From positions 342,286,638 to 342,350,637 of the forward strand of contig NC_058521.1 in NCBI RefSeq assembly GCF_904849725.1: a stretch of DNA of 64,000 nt, read 5' to 3'. The notes under the pieces were generated by a model that was given only the letters and a program-made list of their open reading frames with translations, ran no database searches and was not told the origin of the DNA. Shown here piece by piece: positions 20,735-31,946 of this stretch. The stretch comes from Hordeum vulgare subsp. vulgare (lineage: Eukaryota; Streptophyta; Magnoliopsida; Poales; Poaceae). The translations under genes and the position numbers were made by a program. Position 1 is the first letter of the stretch. Each line of letters begins with the position of its first letter.

Positions 20735-22549
20735 TGTTGGGGAACGTTGCATGGGAAACAAAAAAATTCCTACGCACATGCATTACCTATCCATGGTGAT
20801 GATCATCTACGAGAGGGGAGAGTGAATCTACACACCCTTGTAGATCGCTAAGGGGAAGCGTATATAATGCGGTTGATGTAGTGGAACATCTTCACGATCC
20901 AAATCGGAGCCCGTCCCGCGATCTCATCACGATCCATCCCGCGATCCCATCACGACCCTTCCCGATCTAGTGCCGAACGGACGACACCTCCGCATTTAGC
21001 ACACGTACAACTCGATGACGATCTCCACCTTCTTGATCCAGCAAGAGGGGGCGGAGAGGTAGATGAGTTCTCCAGCACGGCGGCGTGGTGGTGGTGGTGG
21101 TGGTGCTATTCCAGCAGGGCTTTGCCTAAGCACCGCTGAAACTAGAGCAGAAACAGATCTAGAGAGAGAGGGCAACACGTGGCTGTTTTCTGTTGTCTCT
21201 AAAACCCTCAAAACCCTTAGTATATATAGGAGGAGAGGAGGGATAGGGCTGCGCCCTAGGGCAACATTTTCTTCCCTTGCGCAAGGAGGAGAGGAGGAGT
21301 CCTCCTCCAATCCTATTTGGAGTAGGATTCCTCCTTCCCACTTGGAAACTCTTTCCACCTTGTGTTTTTCCTTCTCAAACCTTATGGGCCTTAGTGGGAA
21401 CTTATTCCAGCCCACTAGGGGCTGGTTTATCTCTTCCCACAGCCCATGACACCCCTTGGGGCGTGACACCCCTCCCGATGGTCCCCGGCACCCCTCCCGG
21501 CAGTCCCGGTACACTATCGATGAGCCCGAAACTTTTCTGGTGACCAAAACAGGACTTCCTGTATATCAATATTTACCTCCGGACCATTCCGGAGCTCCTT
21601 GTGACGTTCGGACCTCATCCGGGACTCTGAACAACCTTTGGTTAGAAACACCTATAAATGAACTATACCGAAACGTCACCAAACCTTAAGTGTGCAGACC
21701 CTGCGGGTTCGAGAACTATGCAGACATGACCTAAGACACTCTGCGGTCTACAACCAATAGCCGGACCTAGATGTCCATATTGGCTCCCACATATTCTACG
21801 AAGATCTCTATCGGTTGAACCTCTGTGTCAAGGATTCAGTTAATCCCGTATGTTGTTCCCTTTGTCCTTCGGTATGTTACCTGCCCGAGATTGGATCGTC
21901 GGTATCTCCATACCTAGTTCAATATCGTTACCGGGAAGTCTCTTTACTCGTTCCGTAATACAAGATCCCATAAGTAACTCCTTAGTCACATTGCTTGCAA
22001 GGCTTGTTGTGATGTTGTATTACCGAGTGGGCCTCGAGCTACCTCTCCGTCACACGGAGTGACAAATCTTAGTCTTGATCCATGCCAACCCAACAAACAC
22101 CTTTGGAGATACCTGTAGAGAACCTTTATAGTCAGCCAGTTATGTTGCGATGTTTGATAACACACAAGGTATTCTTCTAGTGTCCGAGAGTTGCATGATC
22201 TCATGGTCATAGGAATAGATACATTGACATGCAGAAAACAGTAGCAATAAACTGACACGACCATATGTTAAGTTCATAGTTTTGGGTCTTGTCCATCACA
22301 TCATTCTCCCAATGATGTGATCCTGTTATCAAGTGACAACACTTGTCTATGGTCAGGAAACCTTGACCATCTTTGATCAACGAGCTAGTCAACTAGAAGC
22401 TCACTAGGGACAGTGTGTTGTCTATGTATCCATACATGTATTTGAGTTTCCAATCGATACAATTCCAGCATGGATAATAAACAATTATCATGAATAAAGA
22501 AATATAATAATAACCAATTTATTATTGCCTCTAGGGAATATTTCCAACA
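20735..22549 (-). repeat. Angela-1 3' LTR
   Basis: 1815 bp, bounded by TGTTGGGG and TTCCAACA. It is the 3' LTR in element sense because the integrase/RT remnants adjoin it on the right. A TATA box for the minus strand is at 21221-21228. The ORFs in it have no protein similarity that I recognise. Confidence 0.9.
21221..21228 (-). promoter_or_regulatory. TATA box in Angela-1 3' LTR
   Basis: TATATATA, followed in element sense by CTAAGGGTTTTGAGGGTTTT. The same box recurs in all four Angela LTRs of the window. Confidence 0.7.
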
Positions 22550-25500
22550 GTGTCCCACTTGCACTAGAGTCAATAATCTAGTTCACATCACTATGTGATT
22601 ATAATGAACCTAACACCCATACAATTATGGGGTCTGATCATATCTTGCTTGTAGAGAGGTTTTTAGTCAATGGGTCTAAACCTTTCAGATCCGTGTGTGC
22701 TTTACAAATCTCTATGTCATCCTATAGATGGTGCTACCACGCACCATGTTGAACTATTCCAAATGACCGCTCCACTATACCAATCCGGTTTACTACTCAT
22801 AGTTATTCGGATTAGTGTCAAAGCTTGCATCGACGTAAGTCTTTACGGCGAATTCTTTAATCACCTCCATAATTGAGGAAAAAAATCCTTAGTACACTAG
22901 TTACTAAGGATAGCTTTTGACCGCTGTTCAGTAATCCATTCCTGGATCACTTCTGTACCCCTTGACAGATTCATGGCAAGGAACACATGAGGTGCGGTAC
23001 ACAGTATAGCATACTACAGAGCCTACGGCTAATGCATCCTTCATCATGGTCGGGCTTTGAGTCTTACTCAAATTCACACCTTACAAACAACCAAGAACTC
23101 CTTATTCACCGATCTATTTTGAATTCCTTCAAAAACTTGTCAAGGCATGCATTTCATTGAAAGTTTTATCAAGCATCTTGATCTATCTCTTTAGATCTTG
23201 ATGCTCAATGTTCAAGTAGCTCAATCCAAGTTTTCCTCTGAAAACACCTTTTCAAACAACCCTATATGCTTTCTAGAAATTTTACATCATTTCCGATCAA
23301 CAGTATGTCAACCACATATACACATGATAAATTCTATAGTGCTCCCACTCACTTCCTTGGAAATACAAGTTTCTCACAAACTTTGTATAAACCCAAAAGC
23401 TTTCATCATCACATCAAAGCGCATATCCAACTCCGTGATGCTTACTCCAGTCCTTAGAAGGATCGCTAGAGCTTGCATACTTGTTAGCATCCTTAGGATC
23501 AACAAAACCTTCTATTTGTATCACATACAACCTTTCCTCAAGGAAACCGTCAAGGAAACAATGTTTTGACATCCACCTGCAAGATGCAGCAACTGCTAAC
23601 ATAATTACAACAGACTTTTAGCATCGCTACGAGTGAGAAAGTCTCATCGCAGTCAACTCCTTGAACTTCTCGGAAACCTCTTTGCAACAAGTCGAGCTTT
23701 CTTAAATGGTGACTTTCACCATCATTGTCTGTCTTATTTTAAAGATCCATCTATACTTAATAGTCTTACGTCCATCAAGTAGTTATTCCAAAGTACACAC
23801 TTTGTTTTCATACATGGATCCTCTCTCGGATTTCATGGCTCCAGCCATTTGTTGGAATCCGGGCCCACCATCACTTCTCCATAGCTCGTAGGTTCATTGT
23901 TGTCCAACAACATGACCTCCAAGACAGAATTACCACACCATTCTGCAGTAGCACGTATCCTTGTCAACCTACGAGGTTTGGTCGTAACTTGATCCGAAGC
24001 TTCATGATCACCGTCATTGGCTTCCACTTTAACTAGTGTAGGTGCCACAGGAACAGCTTCGTGCACCCTTCTACTCTCTGGTTGAAGTGTTAGTTCAATA
24101 ACCCCATCAATTTCCTCTATCCTCTCACTCAATTCTTTCGACAGAAACTCTTTCTCGAGAAAGGACCCGTTTTGCTGAAACAAACACTTTTCTTCGAGAT
24201 CTGAGATAGGAGGTATACCCAACTATTTTGGGTATCTTATGAAGATGCATTTATCCGCTTTGGGTTCGATCTTATCAGGCCGAACATAAGCATCGTAGCC
24301 CCAAACTTTTAAGAAACGGCAGCTTAGGTTTCTCCAAACCATAGTTCATATGGTGTCATCTCAACGAAACTATGTGGTGCCCTATTAAAGTGAATGTTGT
24401 TGTCTCCAATGCATAACCCTAAAACGATAGTGTTAATTTGATAAGAGTCATCATAATATGCACCATATCTAATAGGGTACGGCTATGACGTTCGGACACA
24501 CCATCACACTATGGTGTTCCAGGTGGCATTAGGTGTGAAACAATTTTCACATTGTCTTAAATGTATACCAAACTCGCAACTCAGATATCTACCTCCACGA
24601 TCACATCGTAGACATATTATCCTCTTGTCACGACGATCTTCAACTTCACTTTGAAATTTCTTGAACCTTTCAATAATTTAGACTTGTTTTTCATCAAGTA
24701 AATATACCAGTATCTACTCAAATCATCTGTGAAGTAAGAACATAATGATATCCACTGCGAGCCTCAACACTCATTGGACTGCACACATCAAAATGTATTA
24801 CTTCCAACAAGTTACTTTCTTGTTCCATCTCACTGGAAAAAACAAGGCCTTCAGTCATGTTACCCATGTGGTATGATTTACATGCCTCAAGTGATTCGAA
24901 ATCAAGTGAGTCCAAAAGATCCATCTGCATAGAGTTTCTTCATGCGTTTATACCAATAGGCATGGTTTGCACGTCTCAAACGTTTCAAAAATGAGTGAGT
25001 ACTACGATCCATCAGCATGGACCTTCTTCATGCATTTTATACCAACATGACTCAAGCGGCAGTGCCACAAGTAAGTGGTACTATCATTACTACTTTGTAT
25101 CTTTTGGCATCAATAGTATGAACATGTGTAGCACTACGACCGTGATTCAGTAAACCATTGAAGGTATTTATTCAAGCAAATAGAATAACCATTATTCTCT
25201 TTAAATGAATAATTTATTGCAATAAACACGATCCAATCATGTTCATGTTCAACGCAAACACCAAATAACAATTATTTAGGTTTAACACTAATCACGATGG
25301 TAGAGGGAGCGTGCGATGTTTGATCACATCAACTTTAGAATTACTTCCAACACACATCGTCACCTCACCCTTGCCAGTATCCATTTGATCCGTAGCTATA
25401 ATTTCGAGTTACTAACACTTAGCAACTGAACCGATATCTAATACCCTAGTGCTACTAGGAGTACTAGTAAGGTACACATCAATATCAAGTATATCCAATA

Positions 25501-25722
25501 TACGTTTGTCGACTTTGCCAGACTTCTCATCTACCAAGTATCTAGGGTAGTTCCGCCTCAGTGACCGTTCCCCTCATAACAAAAGCACTTAGTCTCGGGT
25601 TTGGGTTCAACCTTGGGTTTCTTCACTAGAGCAGCAAATGGTTTGCCGTTTCATGAAGTATACCTTCTTTCCCTTGCCCTTCTTGAAACTAGTGGTTTTA
25701 CTAACCATCAACAATTGATGCT
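22550..25722 (-). pseudogene. pol: Angela-1 pol remnants (integrase, RT, RNase H) and end of gag
   Basis: Read on the minus strand, short frames match copia pol. 24718-24930 has LDFESLEACKSYHMG and LLEVIHFDVCSPM (pre-integrase and integrase start). 23833-24222 has KCLFQQNGSFLEKEFLSKEL (integrase to RT linker). 23414-23602 has MSKHCFLDGFLEERLY and EGFVDPKDANK (RT). A gag zinc-knuckle relic lies near 25540-25590, with a frame-breaking lesion that Angela-2 also carries. Stops and frameshifts occur every few dozen codons, so nothing is translatable. The purine tract adjoins the LTR at 22550 (complement of GTGTCCCACTTGCA). This segment is continuous with 35525-37373 apart from Athila-A. Confidence 0.82.
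25718..25722. repeat. Target site duplication ATGCT, left
   Basis: Matches 35520-35524; it lies in Angela-1's gag region. Confidence 0.93.
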
Positions 25723-27322
25723 TGATACGTCTCCGTCGTATATACTTTTCTGAACTCTTTTGCCCTTGTTTTGGACTCTAATTTGCATGATTTGAATGGA
25801 ACTAACCCGGACTGACGCTATTTTCAGCAGAATTACCATGGTGTTGTTTTTGTGCAGAAATAAAAGTTCTCGGAATGTCCTAAAAATTTACGGAGATTTT
25901 TTCTGGAATAAAAGAAAAATACCTGCGCAAAGATCCACGTGAGGGGGCGTGCCAGTGGGCCACAAGCCCAGAGGCCGCGGCCACCCGCCCTGGCCGCGCC
26001 GTGAGGTCTTGTGGGGCCCACGTGGCACCACCGCCCCCAATCTCAGCTCTATATCTTCCGTTTCGCCTGGAAAAAAAATCAGAGAGAAGGTTTCACCACG
26101 TTTTGCGATACGGAGGCGCCGCCACATCCTGTTCTTTATCTGGAGGGCAGATCCGGAGTCCGTTTCGGGCTGTGGAGAGGGGAAATCATCGCCATCGTCA
26201 TCATCAACCTTTCTCCATCGACAATTCCATGATGCTCTTCATCGTTCGTGAGTCATCTCATCGTAGGCTTGCTGGACGGTGATGAGTTGGATGAGATCTA
26301 TCATGTAACCGAGTTAGTTTTTGACGGGGATTGATCCCTAGTATCCAGTATGTTCTAGATTGATGTTGCTACTACTTGGCTATGCTTAATGCTTTTCACT
26401 AGGGCCCGATTGCCATGATTTCAGATCTGAACCTATTATGTTGTCGCCAATATATGTGTGTTTTATATCCTATCTTGCAAGTTGTAGTCACCTACCATGT
26501 GTTATGACCCGGCAACCCCGGAGTGACAATAGCCGGAACCACTCCCGGAGATGACCATAGTATGAGGAGTTCATGTATTCACCAAGTGTTAAAGCGTTGG
26601 TCCGGTTCTTTATTAAAAGGAGAACCTTAATATCCCGTAGTTTCCATTAGGACCCCGCTGCCACGGGAGGGATGGACAATAGATGTCATGCAAGTTCTTT
26701 TCCCTAAGCACGTATGACTACATACCGAATACATGCCTACATTAGATTGATTAACGGGAGCTAGTTACATATCTCTCCATGTTATAGCTGTTACATGATG
26801 AATGACATCCGTTACACTCATCCATCACCGATCCACTGCCTACGAGTCTTTTACTACCGGTCCTCGCTACGTTACTTTGCCTAGGCTTGTCCCTTGCTAC
26901 CAAAGGGACTGGGCCACTTTGCTGTTGCTGTCACTTTGCTGCTACTGTTGCTACTTGTTACTCTGTTGCTTCTACTGCGGTTCCTTGCCGCTCCACTGTT
27001 ACTTGTTGCAAGACTTTGTTGGCGCTAACATCCCATCAACAAGGCTTTTTCTGGCGCCATTGCTGGGGATTGTCAAAGCTTTTTCTGGCGCTGTTGCTAT
27101 CATACTACCTTGCTACTGATACTTTGCTTCCAGACACTAATCTTTCAGGTGTGGTTGAATTGACAACTCAGCTGCTAATACTTGAGAATAATCTTTAGCT
27201 TCCCCTTGTGAGCGAATCAATAAATTTGGGTTGAATACTCTACCCTCGAAAACTACTGCGATGCCATACGTTTGTGGGACATCAAGGCTTTTTCTGGCGC
27301 CGTTGCCGGGGGACTGCTAGCA
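25723..27322 (+). repeat. Athila-A 5' LTR, with internal primer-site copy
   Basis: 1600 bp, TGATACGTCTCC to GACTGCTAGCA. The usual family end GTGGGACATCA is at 27284 but the LTR continues 38 bp through TGGCGCCGTTGCCGGGGGA (27295-27313). It has a GC-rich block at 25942-26035, a weak TATA (CTATATCTT, about 26049) and CTG/CTA-rich trinucleotide DNA (26920-27000). Further primer-site-like words lie at 27020, 27052 and 27086. Confidence 0.92.
27295..27313 (+). repeat. Primer-binding-site copy captured inside the Athila-A 5' LTR
   Basis: TGGCGCCGTTGCCGGGGGA matches the tRNA-Asp-type primer site of Athila elements. It lies upstream of a second, adjacent site at 27332 and is repeated in the 3' LTR at 35492-35510. 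Confidence 0.9.
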
Positions 27323-27331
27323 GCTCTTTTC

Positions 27332-27349
27332 TGGCGCTGTTGCCGGGGA
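27332..27349 (+). promoter_or_regulatory. Active-position primer binding site of Athila-A (tRNA-Asp type)
   Basis: TGGCGCTGTTGCCGGGGA starts 9 bases after the extended LTR end (27322). It is the site that must have primed the last transposition. Confidence 0.88.
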
Positions 27350-27399
27350 AGCAAAACTATATTCTCTGAGTCACTTGGGATTGACATCTGCTGATCACT

Positions 27400-29904
27400 A
27401 TGAGGAATCCGAAAGATCCAAGAACTAAAATCTCGCCTTCGACTACGAGGAGAGGTAAGGAACTGCCATCTAGCTCTGCACTTGATTCACCTTCAGTTTT
27501 GAGTAAGTTTGCGACTTCGCCTCCTGCTAGAAATCTTGATATGTCGCGTGTGCTTGATGATGCTACTTCTGCTGTCCATGATGCTTATGATGATGCTATG
27601 CTTGATACGATGCCTGATGATGCTATGCTAGATACTATGCCTGATGATGCTATGCTTGATACTATGCCTGATGATACCATGCCTGATACTGCTTTGCCAC
27701 TTGGTGCATTCCTTGTTGCACATATTGCTAGAGTTGCTGCTAGATGTGATGATACTTCTGAAACTGCTGATACTATTGAAGTAGAACCTTCTACTATGCC
27801 TGTTATGCCTGATACGCGCTATGTTATGGAGGGAGAGATAGCTGAGGATTTTCTTGTGTGTAAGGATAGCTATGATGTTGAGAAACTTCTGCGCAAGTGG
27901 AAAGAAAAATCTCTGAACGGTAGGATGTAATACGACCCAAAGTTTGCCACTTCACCTATATTTGTGACCGATAAGGATTATGAATTCTCTGTCGACCCTG
28001 AGTTAATCACTCTGGTCGAATCTGATCCCTTTCACGGTTATGAGTCTGAAACGGTTGTAGCCCATCTTACCAAACTGCACGATATAGCCACCCTATTCAC
28101 TAGTGAGGAAAAGATCCGCCACTACTATATGCTCAAGCTGTTTCCTTTCTCGCTAAAGGATGATGCTAAGACTTGGTTCACTTCTCTTGCTCCTGGTTGT
28201 GTCCGTAGCCCCCAGGATATGGTCTACTACTTCTCTAAAAATTATTTCCCTGCCCATAAGAAGCAAGCTGCCTTGCAGGAAATATACAACTTTGCTCAAT
28301 CTGAAGAAGATAGTCTCCCACAAGCTTGGGGGAGGCTCATCCAGCTACTGAATGCTTTTCCTGATCACCCTCTTGAGAAGAACGAAATACTTGATATCTT
28401 CTATAATGGATTTACCGATGCTTCCAAAGACCACCTAGATAGTTGTGCCGGTAGTGTTTTTAGGAAACGAACTATAGAACAAGCTGAGATTCTACTGAAT
28501 AACATCTTGTGCAATGAGAATGCTTGGACTATTCCTGAACCACCTCCTAAGCTAACTCCGAAGAAAAGAGGTATTCTATTCCTCAGTCCCGAAGATATGC
28601 AAGAAGCCAAGAAATCTATACGAGAGAAATGCATTAAATCTGAAGATGTCAAAAATCTACCACCTATCGAAGAGATCCATGGTCTCGATAACCTGATACA
28701 GATAGTAGAATTTGATGAGAGTGACATTCCTTTTGATAAACCTGCTAGCTCATGCATGGATGAATTTGATAACTTTGTTGCCAAACAACAGAGTTTCAAT
28801 GATTATGTTAGCACACAACTGGAAAAGAATGCTCGTATGCTTAGTCATTTAAGTGCTTGTGTGGACAGAAACGTCAATGATCTTAAGCTTCTGAGTAAAC
28901 ATGCCTCTATGGTTACTACTCAGGTAGAACAAGTACTTAAAGCTCAAAAGGACTTGCTCAATGAGTTGAATGAAAATTCTGTCAGAGTTGTCACTAGAGG
29001 CGGTAGAATGACCCAGGAACCTCTGTATCCCGAGGGTCATCCGAAGATAATTGAACAAGATTATCAAGGAGTTAGCATTGATGCACCTAGTCATCCTAGA
29101 AAGAAGAAGAAAGATGATAGGGATGTGCACGCTAGCAACCATGTTGCTGCTACACCTGAGAGTCCAAACGATGCCTCTGTCTTTGATGCCGAAACACAAT
29201 CTGGTGATGAACATGAGCCTAATGATAATATCAATAGTGATGTTCGTGAAGATGCTCAACCTAGCAATGAAAAGGATGTGGAGATTGAACCTAGTGTTGA
29301 TTTTGATAACCCACAGCCTGAGACTAGAAGATACAATAAGAATGACTACGCTGCTAGGAAGCACGGTAAAGAAAGGGAGCCATGGGTTCAGAAACCTATG
29401 CCCTTTCCTCCCAAACCATCCAAGAAAAAGGATGATGAGGATTTTGCGCGATTCGTTGAAATGATCAGACCTGTCTTTCTGCAGATGCGTTTGATAGATA
29501 TGCTCAAGATGTCTCCGTATGCTAAGTACATGAAAGATATTGTGAATAATAAGAGGAGGATACCTGATCTTGAGATCTCCGCCATGCTCGCTAATTACAC
29601 TTTCAAGGGTGGAACTCCGAAGAAACTAGGTGATCCCGGTGTGCCCACTATACCTTGCTCCATTAAAGGGAACTACGTTAGAACTGCGCTATGCAACCCT
29701 GGAGCCGGTGTTAGTGTTATGCCTCTCTCTCTTTATCGTAGGCTTGAACTAGATAAGTTGACACCCACGGAAATCTCTCTGCAAATGGCTGACAAATCAA
29801 TTGCTTTCCCTATCGGGATTTGCGAGGATGTGCCTGTTGTGGTTGCTAACACCACTATCTTAACAGACTTTGTTATCTTGGATATTCCCGAGGATGATGC
29901 ATGA
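27400..29904 (+). pseudogene. gag: Athila-A gag and protease domain
   Basis: One frame from ATG 27400, broken only by a TAA at 27928-27930; it resumes in the same frame. The N-terminal part holds three 27-bp repeats (DDAMLDTMP; 27589-27669). The gag domain spans about 27960-28520 (HYYMLKLFPFSLKDDAKTWF, LPQAWGRLIQLL). An acidic, charged linker follows (28950-29450). A retroviral-type protease domain ends it (29620-29900), where the active site reads LCNPGAGVSVM: the catalytic Asp is replaced by Asn. The frame is lost at 29902 by a small deletion and continues at 29901-30161 in another frame. No RT follows. Gag would package the element RNA, but this copy is defective. Confidence 0.88.
27589..27696 (+). 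repeat. 27-bp tandem repeat in Athila-A gag
   Basis: Three near-identical 27-bp units (27589, 27616, 27643), each encoding DDAMLDTMP, and a diverged fourth (27670-27696). In-frame, adding an acidic repeat to the gag N-terminus. Confidence 0.9.
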
Positions 29905-30161
29905 CTGTCATCCTCGGAAGACCCTTTTTAAACACTGCAGGGGCTGTTATAGATTGCAACAAAGGCAATGTCACTTTCCATGTCAACGGTAATGAGCATA
30001 CAGTGCACTTTCCAAAGAAGCAATATCGAATACATTGCATCAATGCTATCAAAAAAACTTCATCGATTCTTATTGGGAGCTTTGAATGCCCTATTCCTCG
30101 TGTCAAGATGAAGTATGATTTGCTTGTTGGGGAGATACACATCCCCATTGAGGTGATCTAG
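29901..30161 (+). pseudogene. Athila-A protease C-terminus, frameshifted
   Basis: It continues the protease fold after the frameshift near 29900 (VILGRPFLNTAGAVIDCNKG), a pattern typical of Athila gag-protease. It ends with a stop at 30159-30161 with no link to an RT. The 86-codon frame would need ribosomal slippage or repair to be expressed. Confidence 0.82.
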
Positions 30162-30369
30162 TGACTATTCGAAAATTCTCCATTCTCTTTTGCGATTCGA
30201 GAAAGTTTTGTCGAGGGGATTTGATCAACCCCATTGACGGATTCCTTTCGATGACCATGAGATGGATGAATCAAGGAGTCACAAACCTCTGTTTCAAGCT
30301 TTCACCTTAGGTTTCTTAGAAGAAAAATGACAGATTTAGTTTAGTTTTCCCTGTTTTCTGTTTTAGCGT

Positions 30370-30640
30370 CCGGTAGAAAAGTACCCCGAAAATCAAAGTT
30401 CTCAAAACGCTGTGAAAATCAAGTATGATTTTTTCTGGAATATTTGAAAAATTCTGGGACAAAGAGTCTGTCTGGGGCCCACACCAGTGGGCCACAAGCC
30501 CTAGGGGCGCGGGCACCCCCTGGCCGCGCCACCCAGGCTTGTGGGGCCCACAGGCACCCCCTCCACTCATTCTTGATCTCATTTGGTTCTCCTACCTCCA
30601 GAAAAAAATCGTTTCACAGCTCAAACCCGTGTTGTTGCTC
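30370..30640 (+). promoter_or_regulatory. LTR-like (U3) segment inside Athila-A, upstream of the accessory ORF
   Basis: It aligns in order with Athila-A's own LTR (about 25865-26075). Shared words are AAAGTTCTC, GATTTTTTCTGGAATA, GAAAAAT, CCAGTGGGCCACAAGCCC, GGCCGCGCC, CTTGTGGGGCCCAC and CCAGAAAAAAATC-like. The LTR TATA is not preserved here. This suggests an old LTR copy retained as an internal promoter or leader. Confidence 0.7.
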
Positions 30641-30712
30641 CTCTTGTTGGGATTTTCGATCTCTTTGCTCAAATCACCGTTCTCCGAAATGTTTTGGGGA
30701 AATTACTCCTTG

Positions 30713-30944
30713 GTAAGTGACTCCTCCATTGGTCCAATTAGTTTTTGCTTTAGTGCCTTATACTCCGCATATTTTTTCTACCTTGGTGACCATGTTCTTG
30801 AGCTTTGCATGCTGATTCTAGCTGGTCCCAAGTAGTTTTGATGCGTAATATGGGCTCTAGGCACTTGTTGGAGTAGTTGCTACAAGTTTCGTTGAGCCTT
30901 ATTCACTTTTCCTTAGAATCACTAAAAATTTCAGAAATTTTCAG
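30713..30944 (+). other. Candidate intron in leader of the Athila-A accessory ORF
   Basis: A strong donor GGTAAGTGA (GT at 30713) follows the LTR-like segment. An acceptor AAATTTTCAG ends at 30944, 18 bases before the ATG at 30963. Splicing is inferred from the motifs only. Confidence 0.45.
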
Positions 30945-30962
30945 AGATACAAAAAGGGAAAG

Positions 30963-31946
30963 ATGAGGAGGTTCTTAAGAGGATCATCAAGCCGTGACCC
31001 CAAGGATGATGGGAGTGAGAAGAAGCCCAAGTATTTGGTCCCTCGAGTCGCAAAAGTTCGAGCATGCGAGTGGCCAAGCGACGTGTTCTTGCGCGCCGCT
31101 GGAATTTATGAGGACTTTTATCACTTGGTGGAGAATGCAGGGCTTACCGCCTTCGTTGAAGATAAGTGTCCGCAATACCTCCTCCTAACTAATATCTTCG
31201 TACAAAGCTTTCACTTCTATCCGAGGAAGAATCCTCCTACGGTTGAGTTTAAACTTTATGATATCCCCCAGCGCATGTCACTCCAGGATTTTTGCAATGT
31301 TTGCAAATTACCTTACGTTGGGGATATTCATGAACCTCGTCCACGGGACTGGGAAGCTTTCATCGGTACAATTGCTGTAGTAGAGGTGAGAGGAGTGTCT
31401 TGCGCTAGAGCTGCTGGCATTCATTTTCCCGTGCTTCGGTACTTCTCATTATTTGTGGGAAAATGTTTGATTGACCGTGGGAAAGCTGGGTCACTTAGTT
31501 CCCCAGACCTTGCGGTCTTGCGCGAAGCCCTTTATAACGATAAAACTTATAGCTTGGGCTCTATAGTAGCTCAACGGTTGAACCTGAACCGTTCTAAGGG
31601 TGTTGTCTATGGAGGTATCTATGCTACTCGTCTTGATAGACACTTTGAGATACCTATTAGACTGGAGGAGGAAGACGAGATTCTTCTTCCCGAGAGATAT
31701 CTAGATTACGATAGCATGGTTCGCCATGACTTTCTTGATAGAGATATAGGTGGAAGGATGATTTATAACCTGGTATTTAGTCAGGGTACTCGTGAGACTA
31801 TTACTTTGGCTCCTCCTTCTTTGTTCAATCTTCATGCAGGCAGGTACACTATTATGCCCTCGGACATCTACGCATATTGGGGCTTGGACCAACCACAGGT
31901 GCCCGTGCCTCAGCCAACAGTCGAGTACCAGACGCCGGTATATTAG
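30963..31946 (+). CDS. Athila-A accessory ORF (327 aa, Athila ORF-like plant retrotransposon protein)
   Basis: An intact frame of 327 codons starting at ATG 30963 (AAAGATGAGG), with a basic N-terminus (MRRFLRGSSSRDP) and a compact domain in the middle (NPPTVEFKLYDIPQ, MSLQDFCNVCKLPYVGDI, FPVLRYFSLFVGKC). It has no zinc knuckle, protease, RT or integrase motif, and no convincing signal peptide or membrane anchor. The tail is Pro/Gln-rich. In form and position (after gag-protease, before the purine tract) it resembles the extra ORF of plant Athila/LARD-type elements; its function is unknown. It is the only large protein of this element with no stop, while gag and protease are broken. It sits behind an LTR-like segment and a possible spliced leader. 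Confidence 0.72.
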   Translation: MRRFLRGSSSRDPKDDGSEKKPKYLVPRVAKVRACEWPSDVFLRAAGIYEDFYHLVENAGLTAFVEDKCPQYLLLTNIFVQSFHFYPRKNPPTVEFKLYDIPQRMSLQDFCNVCKLPYVGDIHEPRPRDWEAFIGTIAVVEVRGVSCARAAGIHFPVLRYFSLFVGKCLIDRGKAGSLSSPDLAVLREALYNDKTYSLGSIVAQRLNLNRSKGVVYGGIYATRLDRHFEIPIRLEEEDEILLPERYLDYDSMVRHDFLDRDIGGRMIYNLVFSQGTRETITLAPPSLFNLHAGRYTIMPSDIYAYWGLDQPQVPVPQPTVEYQTPVY

